10,691 nt of DNA from Clostridiales bacterium (GTDB lineage Bacteria > Bacillota > Clostridia > Oscillospirales > QAMX01): positions 1-10,691 of the forward strand of contig JAEERN010000173.1 in NCBI GenBank assembly GCA_016285815.1, given 5' to 3'. Positions 5,217 to 10,691 of the stretch are shown piece after piece. The translations under genes were made by a program, and so were the position numbers. A model generated the notes under the pieces. It was given only the letters and a program-made list of their open reading frames with translations. It did no database searches and was not told the origin of the DNA. Position 1 is the stretch's first letter; every line of letters starts with the position of its first letter.

Positions 5217-6743
5217 TCATTTTCCCCCATCCTCAAATTGCACAGAGACAAGCCGAAGGGTCTCGCCGCCGGCCGCGGCAGCCGGGATCGGAAAGCGATA
5301 CCGCTTTGCCGTCAGCGCCGCCGTCGTCTCTCCGTCCCGTTCAAATACGAGGACTTGTCCGCCAGCCTGAAGCTCATCGCAGAAATCGGCTCGGAAGCAA
5401 TTACTGCCGCCGTCCGTCCAGATCCGGTCCGTGCCGACCATGTACACTGCCGCGCTGTCTGTCAAATCGAAAAAACGGGCCTTCGGAAAGGAGACCACGG
5501 CCGGTCTCACCAAGCCGTCTCCCGATCTTGGCAGCCGACGCCCCTCGATTTTCATCCGTCTTCCCTCTTTCGAGACAGTAAACTCGCAAGGCCAGCCGTC
5601 CGCCACCAGCGCCTTCAGAACGGCTGCTCCATCTTCCTGCACCGTGCGGTCCTTCGCCTGCGGGATCACCGCCTCAATCTTTCTCAGTTCGTCCCGGATC
5701 GACGCAGCTACCTTTCCATCCCCATAATAGTCGCCGCACGCCATTCTCTTCCGGATGGCGTTTTCTGCCAGCTTCCAGCAGCGCCACGCCTCCTGCGGAT
5801 CCCGGTCCACGCCGATGCCGTCCCGGTAAAGGCTTCCCATGCGAAGGGCTGCATCTGCGAAGTCCGACACTTCTTCACCGTCCAGGAACTCCTCCATCGT
5901 CCTCTCATAGGTCGAGGCAATCAGCGCGACGGCGGCGGCCTCGTTCCGCGGGACACCGCGGCCTCCCAGATACATGTCCGCCAGCTTATAGCACAACTGG
6001 TCCTCGCCTCCGCAGGCGCCCAAAGTATAGTAGAACAGCGTCTTGTCGTATTCCGGCCTGCCGCCGCTGCAGCGGCAATAATAGTAAAGATAGCCCAGCG
6101 TATTCGCGTACGAGCACTTTGCCCGGTCCGATACCTCGCCCAACTCCATCAGTGCCAGAAAGCAGTCCCGCGCGGCGATCCAATCACAGTCGTACAGGTC
6201 GTTCCCGCCGTAGCAGGAATAGCCCTTCCTCTCCAGAATTTCCGGGTACCGTTTCTCACAGAGTTCTTCAACGATCCCCCGGAACTCTTCGGTCGTCAGA
6301 TCCTCACAGCAGCCGTCATCTAAACACTTTTCTGCCGCCTCGAGTTTTTCCATGTCGTTCCAAAACTCCGGCCGGATCCGCTCGTACTCGCCGCGCTCCA
6401 TCCGCTCCACATCCGCCAGCATCCGGTCATAATCGATTTCTACTCTGCGGTCTCCCGGGCTTCGCCGATACGGATAGTGTACCAGCGAGGTCACGACGCT
6501 GCGCATCATCGTGATCGGATTGCGGGCGATCATGTCCTTTTCCCTTTCCCATTCGCCCTTTTTCGCGCGCTCCAGCGCAGCTTCGTCATCCTTCCCGGCA
6601 AAAGCGATCAGCGCGTCCAAGCTGCCGTTGTTCATGGCTGCCGCCCACTCCCGGCAAAACTCTGCAGTGCTCGGTGCCCGTCTTTTCAGATTCTCCAGAA
6701 GAGCGCGGATATCCGTCCACTGCACACGGTAAGCCTCTGTCAC
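5217..6743 (-). CDS. Sel1-A: Sel1/TPR-like repeat protein, central open frame of a disrupted gene
   Basis: The open frame gives 508 residues from a GTG at 6743, but that GTG has no useful ribosome site. The frame reads protein-like for 39 codons further upstream, so the annotated start is probably an artefact of a frameshift at 6814-6820. Residues about 1-150 are a charged helical N-terminal domain I do not recognise. Residues about 206-333 hold Sel1-type helical repeats ('YKLADMYLGGRGVPRNEAAA', 'ALRMGSLYRDGIGVDRDPQE' and a more degenerate one before them). Such repeats bind proteins. Residues about 375-508 form a beta-rich C-terminal region that continues past the TGA at 5217. No signal peptide or enzyme motif is seen. 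It is paralogous to the truncated gene at 8700-9281. It looks less GC-rich than neighbouring genes and sits between direct repeats, both hints of transfer. Confidence 0.75.
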   Translation of the reverse strand: MTEAYRVQWTDIRALLENLKRRAPSTAEFCREWAAAMNNGSLDALIAFAGKDDEAALERAKKGEWEREKDMIARNPITMMRSVVTSLVHYPYRRSPGDRRVEIDYDRMLADVERMERGEYERIRPEFWNDMEKLEAAEKCLDDGCCEDLTTEEFRGIVEELCEKRYPEILERKGYSCYGGNDLYDCDWIAARDCFLALMELGEVSDRAKCSYANTLGYLYYYCRCSGGRPEYDKTLFYYTLGACGGEDQLCYKLADMYLGGRGVPRNEAAAVALIASTYERTMEEFLDGEEVSDFADAALRMGSLYRDGIGVDRDPQEAWRCWKLAENAIRKRMACGDYYGDGKVAASIRDELRKIEAVIPQAKDRTVQEDGAAVLKALVADGWPCEFTVSKEGRRMKIEGRRLPRSGDGLVRPAVVSFPKARFFDLTDSAAVYMVGTDRIWTDGGSNCFRADFCDELQAGGQVLVFERDGETTAALTAKRYRFPIPAAAAGGETLRLVSVQFEDGGK

Positions 6744-6861
6744 ACAGTCTTTCTCTCCGTCGATTCGCGGCTTCTGCCCCGCAAACAGTTCTTCTTCTGT
6801 GATCTCATACCGGAAAAAAACGCCCCGCCAACTCTGTAAGCTCTGCTTTGACTGTTTTCAT
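6744..6861 (-). pseudogene. N-terminal 39 codons of Sel1-A, separated by a frameshift in a T7 run
   Basis: An ATG at 6861 has GGAGGAG 8 nt upstream, the best ribosome site near this gene. It reads MKTVKAELTELAGRFFPV and stops at 6805-6807. Removing one T from the run of seven T (6814-6820 on the plus strand as A7) joins it in frame: MKTVKAELTELAGRFF, then RYEITEEELFAGQKPRIDGE, then KDCVTEAYRVQW, where the V is the GTG at 6743. The joined sequence is convincing protein. This is a single-base indel in a homopolymer: a real mutation, a sequencing error or a slippage site. Confidence 0.75.
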
Positions 6862-6919
6862 CCTTCGTTCTCCTCCCCATATCACGGCCGCGTGCGCGGC
6901 TTCGGCGTTTCGTTGTTTT

Positions 6920-6925
6920 ATTATC
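6920..6925 (-). promoter_or_regulatory. Candidate extended -10 element upstream of Sel1-A
   Basis: TGTGATAAT on the minus strand forms a TGn-extended -10 (GATAAT at 6920-6925), about 60 nt before the ATG at 6861. I see no good -35 box at the expected spacing. It is the only promoter-like sequence between the glycosidase terminator and Sel1-A. Confidence 0.3.
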
Positions 6926-6960
6926 ACACAAGGCCTGTCCCATAAACCGGACTCTTCTCC

Positions 6961-7038
6961 GCTTGGGACAAAGCAGCGCCCCGGACGGTCCTCGGGACCG
7001 TCCGGGGCGCTGCTTTTTTCAGATCAGGATGCTGTACA
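6961..7038 (-). repeat. Direct repeat, proximal copy: live 3' end of the glycosidase gene plus terminator
   Basis: The stretch carries the last codons of the glycosidase-like gene and the hairpin after it, and it matches 4937-5013. Together the two copies flank Sel1-A in direct orientation about 2,025 bp apart. Confidence 0.85.
6971..7019. terminator. 21-bp hairpin terminator at the end of the glycosidase-like gene
   Basis: Arms 6971-6991 and 6995-7015 are perfectly complementary around a TCG loop. For the minus-strand gene that stops at 7019, the stem is followed by only a short T-run (TTTGTCCC). On the plus strand it is followed by six T (7014-7019). It can thus act in both directions, and by sequence the stronger signal faces antisense transcripts. 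Confidence 0.8.
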
Positions 7039-8593
7039 CCCGGGCGTTGCGGAAACGGAGCTGAACGCGCAGCCGCTCGTCCGGCGGGAGGCCCTCGATG
7101 CCGTCCCACGTCACCGGGAGGAAACAGTCGGGGTACGTCGCGCTGTCCTCGATGATCGGGCGGCAGTTCTCATGGCCGCAGCCGGGGAACGGAACGTCGT
7201 CCCGGTCCAGGAGCGCCGCGGTGATCCGGCCTCCCTCCGCGTCGGCGTTGAGCCAGAGGCCGTTCTCCGTCCTGCGGAACACTTCGGTCTCCAGCTGGGC
7301 GGGCGCGTCCTCCGCCTGCCAGCAGGCGAACCCGTCCCGCCGCAGGATCGCGCGGCCGATGGCGTTGCTGCCGGTGCCGCTGTCCGCGTGGGTGATGGAC
7401 ATGCCGCCGTAATAGAGGATCATCTGGTTCCCCAGGATGATCGGGGCCATGGCGGGGCTCGCCATGCCGCTGTCGAATTCGCCGGGCGCCCCGTGGCCGA
7501 TCAGACTGCCGCGCCACGGCCGCTTCCAGCGGATGCCGTCCCGGCTGAAGGCCAGCTGCTGGTCAAAGTGTCCGCGCTGGTCGTGGAGCGACAGCAGCGC
7601 CAGATAGTACCCGCCCATCAGGAACACCTGAACGATCTGGATGTTGGCGTCCGGCCGGTCCCGCTCGTCCACGTCCATGACCTCCTGCTCGCCGCTCCAG
7701 TGGATGAAATCGTCGCTGACCGCCCGGTGGACCACCCGTTTGGTGTGCCAGGCGCCGCTGAGCCGGCCGCCGCCGCCGTCGTCGTCGGCCTCGTCCCCGT
7801 CCCTCAGGATCAGGCTCCGCCAGCCAACCTCCGCCCGGCTCTCGGGGTGCAACGTCACGAAATGGTCGCCGTACAGCTCGATCCAGCCGTCGTCCAGCTT
7901 CCGCTCGTTCCACGTGACGGCCAGCGCCGTGACGGGATGGCTGCCCGCGGGGCTGTCGTCCCGCTCTTCGCCCCAGATCTTCCACAGCTTGAAATAACAG
8001 ACGAATTTCCGGATGTTCGGATCCCACAGGCACTGCAGCATGTCGGACGTGCCGTTCCAGACCGGATTGCCCGGATACTCGTGCCAGCCGCTGACGCCGT
8101 CCGGCGAGAACCAGACCCGGTTCCCCGCGACCTTGAAGTCCATCCGCTTGAACCGCTCGTCCGGCGGGCACTCGGGCCGCGGGTCGTACAGATTGGAGCA
8201 GGCCGCCGACGGCAGGCACCAGCGCCCGCTGCCGCCCTCGGTCTCGTCGAAGAACATGGCGAACTCCTCCGGCCGCCGGTCCTTCCAGGCGGGCCGCTCC
8301 CAGTGCAGCCCGTCGGAGGACACCGCGTATCCCCTGCCGTAGGAGTAGGGAGACGCCCGATAGGTGGTGTAGGGCATGCGGTACACCCCGCTGTCCGGCA
8401 GATACGCCAACAGATCCTGCATGGTATAGGGGCCGTCGCCCTCCCACGGCGTCTCCGCCGTCAGGATGGGGTTGGCCGGATCCTTCACCGCCGGGAAAAA
8501 CACCTGACGGCAGCCGACCGCGGACCGCACCGCGGCCTCGTCCAGCAGCAGCCGTCCCTGCTTCTGATCCGGTCTGAACGAAGAGAGGTACAT
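7019..8593 (-). CDS. Beta-propeller glycosidase-like protein (GH32/GH43-clan style)
   Basis: The 524-residue protein starts at the ATG at 8593, with GGGGGAG 6 nt upstream. Near residue 38 it has a 'KDPANPILTAETPWEG' segment. It then has two blade signatures, 'GYAVSSDGLHWERP' (88-101) and 'LAFSRDGIRWKRPW' (348-360), with 'HRAVSDDFIHWSG' between them (289-301). Repeats of 'S.DG..W' are typical of five-bladed propeller glycosidases of the GH32/GH43 kind. Residues about 422-524 look like the C-terminal beta-sandwich of such proteins ('LWLNADAEGGRITAALLD', 'LRVQLRFRNARVYS'). An acidic-glycine insert (DGDEADDDGGGG) lies at 266-277. There is no signal peptide, so it is probably cytoplasmic. I cannot name the catalytic acids or the sugar. 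It has its own dyad-bearing promoter and its own terminator, hence an independent unit. Confidence 0.82.
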   Translation of the reverse strand: MYLSSFRPDQKQGRLLLDEAAVRSAVGCRQVFFPAVKDPANPILTAETPWEGDGPYTMQDLLAYLPDSGVYRMPYTTYRASPYSYGRGYAVSSDGLHWERPAWKDRRPEEFAMFFDETEGGSGRWCLPSAACSNLYDPRPECPPDERFKRMDFKVAGNRVWFSPDGVSGWHEYPGNPVWNGTSDMLQCLWDPNIRKFVCYFKLWKIWGEERDDSPAGSHPVTALAVTWNERKLDDGWIELYGDHFVTLHPESRAEVGWRSLILRDGDEADDDGGGGRLSGAWHTKRVVHRAVSDDFIHWSGEQEVMDVDERDRPDANIQIVQVFLMGGYYLALLSLHDQRGHFDQQLAFSRDGIRWKRPWRGSLIGHGAPGEFDSGMASPAMAPIILGNQMILYYGGMSITHADSGTGSNAIGRAILRRDGFACWQAEDAPAQLETEVFRRTENGLWLNADAEGGRITAALLDRDDVPFPGCGHENCRPIIEDSATYPDCFLPVTWDGIEGLPPDERLRVQLRFRNARVYSILI

Positions 8594-8653
8594 GAAAAAC
8601 TCCCCCTTTTTCTGCGTTTCCGGCGCGGACCCGCGCAGAGCCCCGCCGTCCGT

Positions 8654-8682
8654 ATTGTATCACACGGCCGGACGGATTGCAA
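8654..8682 (-). promoter_or_regulatory. Sigma-A promoter of the glycosidase-like gene
   Basis: On the minus strand TTGCAA (8677-8682) and TACAAT (8654-8659) are 17 bp apart, with a TGA extension before the -10. The start should be near 8647, leaving a leader of about 54 nt that can fold (GCGCG/CGCGC and CGGCG/CGCCG pairs). Confidence 0.85.
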
Positions 8683-8697
8683 CTCGCCCGGCCGTGT
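8662..8697. promoter_or_regulatory. Candidate operator: 10-bp dyad centred on the -35 box
   Basis: ACACGGCCGG (8662-8671) is the exact reverse complement of 8688-8697. The dyad centre (8679.5) coincides with the centre of the palindromic -35 box TTGCAA (8677-8682), with five bases on each side between box and arm. A dimeric repressor bound here would block the promoter. A simple hairpin left over from older sequence is the alternative; no T-tract follows it. Confidence 0.6.
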
Positions 8698-8699
8698 TC

Positions 8700-9281
8700 C
8701 TGCTGTTTGAAGCAGATCCACGCTTTTTTCGGGTCGCGCCGTACACCGATCCCTTCCTGATACAGGCGTCCCATCCAAAGAGCCGCCTTTACGAAATCAG
8801 GATCGTCTTCCTTTTCCCCACACCAATCATATACCTGTTCTACCAACCTCGCGGCAGCGATCGGGTCGCGCTTTTGTCCCTCGCCGTCCCAGTACATTGC
8901 AGCCAGCTTCAGCCGCGCGTTTTGATTTCCGCGGCTCGCACTTCTGACATACCAAAGCTGTGCCTCACCGTACTGCGGCTCCCCGCTGCGCCCCCCCTCG
9001 CGGCAGAGATCTCCCAACAGCTCCGCATATCGGCCCCGCCAGTCTTTCTCTCTTGCTTCCAGCGCCAACAGGCATTCCCGCACGGCAGAGCGATCTGCCC
9101 CCTGCAGCGCCCGCCCTTTGTCGTGTGTAATCTCTCCCAGTTCTTGCTTCAATGTCTTCGCAGCAGGGAACGTCTCGCCGTCGAGCTCCATCGCCATGCT
9201 GTGCAGATCCCCGTATCCGGGGCCATAATCCAAAAGACGATCCCATTCTTTTTCCGCCCCGCTCCATCCGTTTTCTGTCAT
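8700..9281 (-). pseudogene. Sel1-B: 3'-truncated Sel1-repeat gene
   Basis: The gene starts at the ATG at 9281, with GGGAGG 9 nt upstream, and reads as protein for about 194 codons. It holds Sel1-type repeats at about residues 105-145 ('RLKLAAMYWDGEGQKRDPIAA') and 165-190 ('ALWMGRLYQEGIGVRRDPKKAW'). These align with 'ALRMGSLYRDGIGVDRDPQEAW' of Sel1-A. After 'AWICFKQQ' the similarity ends abruptly near 8700. The frame then runs on without a stop to 7563 through the promoter and body of the glycosidase gene. That continuation is out-of-frame noise, so the gene has lost its own 3' part and stop. It lies 74 nt behind the anti-sigma gene, with no terminator between, and may be co-transcribed with it. 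Its first 60 residues differ from Sel1-A. Confidence 0.72.
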
Positions 9282-9355
9282 ACCTCAGACCCTCCCTTCA
9301 TTCGGAAGACCTCCGACCTGCCCGGCTGTGTGTTCTTCCGCACGGCGCTTTTCCC

Positions 9356-10000
9356 TCACGCGTACCCCCACGTCAGCAGCTTCCACGGGCCGCCGTCGGT
9401 CCGGACCAGCGTCCACGACCAGGTGTACAGCTCGCCGCGGTTCCACGCGCCGCCGCCCGCCAGCGGTGAGCGGAACACCGAATCGAACACGATGCAGTCG
9501 GTATACGCCGTCCCGTCCGGCGCCTCGCCTCTGCGCGATTCCAGTTCCCGCAGACACCGCTCGTCGGAGGCATAGCGCAGCGAATACAGCTTGCACCCCC
9601 GCATGCCGGCGAACTTTTGCCGGATCACCCGCACCGCCGCGTCCATGTCCTCCTGCGAGTACAGCTCCGAGGTCCCATAGTCCACGTCCACCGGTCGGAA
9701 AACGGCCAGCATGACCAGCACCGCCGTCGCCGCGGCCAGCGTCAGCACGGCCGAGGACAGGATGATCACCACCCGCTTCCACTCCAGCCGCCGCTTTACC
9801 GCGGTCAGCGGGGCCGCCTCGGCGGCGCGGGCCTCCCGCTCCAGCTCTGCCGCGGCCGGCTGCCGGATCCGCGCCAGCTCGGCCGCGCAGTCCGGACACG
9901 TCTCCAGATGCGCCCGAACGAACGCCGCGCTCCCGCCTCGCGTCAGCCCCTCGGCATAAAGCGGCAGCAGGTCCTTCACGATCTCACAATCCCGGTTCAT
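9356..10000 (-). CDS. Zinc-finger anti-sigma factor, single-pass membrane protein
   Basis: The 214-residue protein starts at the ATG at 10000, which overlaps the sigma factor stop as ATGA, with GGAGG upstream inside the sigma gene. A longer reading would run back through the sigma gene. Residues 1-45 form a zf-HC2 anti-sigma domain: Cys5, then His31-X3-Cys35-X2-Cys38 ('RAHLETCPDC'), the usual zinc-binding set. Residues about 77-101 are one transmembrane helix. Residues 102-214 would be extracytoplasmic and include 'YSQEDMDAAVRVIRQKF' and 'WSWTLVRTDGGPWKLLTWGY', like the sensor or ligand domains of such proteins. The known role of the family is to hold its partner ECF sigma factor at the membrane until a signal releases it. 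The signal is unknown. Confidence 0.9.
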   Translation of the reverse strand: MNRDCEIVKDLLPLYAEGLTRGGSAAFVRAHLETCPDCAAELARIRQPAAAELEREARAAEAAPLTAVKRRLEWKRVVIILSSAVLTLAAATAVLVMLAVFRPVDVDYGTSELYSQEDMDAAVRVIRQKFAGMRGCKLYSLRYASDERCLRELESRRGEAPDGTAYTDCIVFDSVFRSPLAGGGAWNRGELYTWSWTLVRTDGGPWKLLTWGYA

Positions 10001-10491
10001 TTTTCGCCCTCCTCCAGCGCTGCAGCGATCCTGCTCTTGGCCCGATGATAGGTGACGCACGCCCAGTTCTCCGTCCTGCCGAACAGCCCGCCGATCTCCC
10101 GAAAGCTCAGCTCCCCGAAGACCCGCCACATGAAGACCTCTTTATAGGGCTCCGGCATGCCGTGGAGCGCGCGTCGGATCCCGTCCAGATCCTCCCGGAT
10201 CAGAAACTGCTCTTCCGGGGTCTCGTCCGGCGCGGCCGCCTCCGGCCCGATCCCCTCATCCAGCGGCACCAGACGGCGCTGTCTCTTCAGATAAGAGCGA
10301 TAGCGGTTTTTTGCGATCTGGCACAGCCAGACGCGAAGCTCGCATTCGCCCCGGAACCGGTCGAGCGAGCGCATGGCCTGAAAAAAGGTCTCGCCGGTGA
10401 TCTCCTCGGCGATCCGCTCGTCGCCGGACAGCCGCCGGATATAGGCGTAAACGTCTGAGAAATACCGCCGGTACGCCTCTTCGAAGGACAT
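9997..10491 (-). CDS. ECF-type RNA polymerase sigma factor
   Basis: The protein is 164 residues from the ATG at 10491, which has AGGGGG 8 nt upstream. A GTG at 10500 would add three residues and has a poorer site. Region 2 runs from about residue 8 to 70: 'RRYFSDVYAYIRRLSGD', 'AEEITGETFFQAMRSLDRFRG', 'VWLCQIAKNRYRSYLKR'. It carries the core-binding and -10-recognition helices. A linker rich in Pro, Glu and Ala follows. Region 4 is at about residues 110-160: 'GMPEPYKEVFMWRVFGELSFREIGGLFGRTENWACVTYHRAKSRI', here named as its helix-turn-helix. Length and layout are typical of the sigma-70 ECF subfamily. It is translationally coupled to the anti-sigma gene. Confidence 0.93.
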   Translation of the reverse strand: MSFEEAYRRYFSDVYAYIRRLSGDERIAEEITGETFFQAMRSLDRFRGECELRVWLCQIAKNRYRSYLKRQRRLVPLDEGIGPEAAAPDETPEEQFLIREDLDGIRRALHGMPEPYKEVFMWRVFGELSFREIGGLFGRTENWACVTYHRAKSRIAAALEEGEK

Positions 10492-10512
10492 GCGCGTCAC
10501 CCCCTTCCCCCA

Positions 10513-10541
10513 TAAGACGGCGTGGGCCCGGAAATCTTACA
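10513..10541 (-). promoter_or_regulatory. Candidate ECF-type autoregulatory promoter of the sigma/anti-sigma operon
   Basis: On the minus strand TGTAAG (10536-10541) and CGTCTT (10514-10519) are separated by 16 bp. This resembles ECF promoters (a -35 of TGAAAC/TGTAAC type, a CGTC -10, 16-17 bp spacing) and not a sigma-A promoter. Position and type fit autoregulation, which is common for ECF operons. An A/G-rich stretch lies just upstream. Confidence 0.65.
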
Positions 10542-10571
10542 GATCTTTTTTCTTTTTTTCGCGTCTTCCGC

Positions 10572-10691
10572 TCAGCGCCCGTCCCTGTCTCCCGTCACGG
10601 GCCGCATGATCCGAACGCCGATCCAGAGACACCCCGCCAGCCCCGCGGCCAGGACCGCGCCCGCTGCGGCGACGTGGAACAGGCCGACCAC
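10572..10691 (-). CDS. C-terminal end of a membrane protein (partial, runs off the window)
   Basis: A minus-strand frame is open from the right edge to a TGA at 10572-10574, giving 39 residues. They comprise a clear hydrophobic helix ('LFHVAAAGAVLAAGLAGCLW' and following) and a basic-polar tail ('RIMRPVTGDRDGR'). This is the end of a membrane protein whose identity cannot be told. I see no terminator between it and the ECF promoter, so some readthrough into the sigma operon is possible. Confidence 0.55.
   Translation of the reverse strand: MVGLFHVAAAGAVLAAGLAGCLWIGVRIMRPVTGDRDGR

Noticed and set aside
5217..5219. Selenocysteine or recoded TGA in Sel1-A
   Set aside because: I saw no basis for recoding: other genes here end at TGA and use TGG for Trp, the position does not look like a redox Cys site, and the gene also carries a frameshift. 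A nonsense mutation or sequence error is simpler.
4821..6323. 500-residue plus-strand open frame opposite Sel1-A
   Set aside because: It runs antisense to a clearly protein-like gene, has no ribosome site or promoter, crosses a terminator-like hairpin and the direct repeat, and shows no recognisable domain.
7563..8699. Continuation of the Sel1-B frame into the glycosidase gene as a 572-residue fusion
   Set aside because: After residue 194 the sequence loses all Sel1 similarity and becomes out-of-frame Gly/Arg/Ala-rich sequence overlapping a well-supported gene.
6848..8710. 620-residue plus-strand open frame opposite the glycosidase
   Set aside because: A GC-rich antisense shadow. It lacks a promoter and ribosome site and reads as Pro/Val/Arg/Ala-rich noise, while the minus strand gives a coherent glycosidase-like protein.
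9303..9340. Terminator between the anti-sigma gene and Sel1-B
   Set aside because: CGGAAGA/TCTTCCG arms are only 7 bp, the loop is 24 nt and no T-tract follows.

Overview
The window looks like a piece of a GC-rich Firmicutes/Clostridia-type chromosome. I infer this from purine-rich Shine-Dalgarno sites 5-9 nt before most starts, several textbook sigma-A promoters with 17-18 bp spacers, intrinsic hairpin/T-tract terminators, a lipoprotein with a Thr-Thr-Thr-Glu-Ala stalk, and a sigma-ECF/zinc-finger anti-sigma pair. No taxonomic marker gene is present, so the lineage is not settled. TGA is used as a normal stop.

Left part (1-1303, plus strand): a 67-aa winged-helix-like protein, then a well-defined promoter and a 223-aa polytopic membrane protein that ends at a strong terminator. 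From there to the right edge every gene is on the minus strand. In minus-strand reading order from the right edge: the last 39 codons of a membrane protein; an ECF sigma factor behind a promoter of ECF type; its zinc-binding membrane anti-sigma factor (ATGA overlap); a truncated Sel1-repeat gene (Sel1-B); a beta-propeller glycosidase-like protein; a second Sel1-repeat gene (Sel1-A), broken by a homopolymer frameshift near its start and an in-frame TGA near its end; a beta-propeller protein resembling DUF6528; a lipoprotein with three tandem domains; and a flavin-reductase-like protein fused to a PCP-reductase-like C-terminal domain.

The most unusual part is 4937-9281. Sel1-A sits between two roughly 78-bp direct repeats. 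Each repeat consists of the last few codons of the glycosidase gene plus its terminator hairpin; one copy is the live 3' end and the other is a stranded scar. Sel1-B is cut off close to the promoter of the same glycosidase. Both Sel1 genes look somewhat less GC-rich than their neighbours in the lines I sampled. Together this suggests repeated insertion, duplication and loss around the glycosidase locus.

A second theme is regulatory RNA. Several sigma-A transcripts start almost exactly at a GC-rich hairpin, and the glycosidase promoter carries a perfect dyad centred on its palindromic -35 box. I found no CRISPR array, tRNA, rRNA, transposase or integrase. I did not recognise a complete new defence or biosynthetic system. 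All family names come from reading the protein sequences by eye, without database searches.
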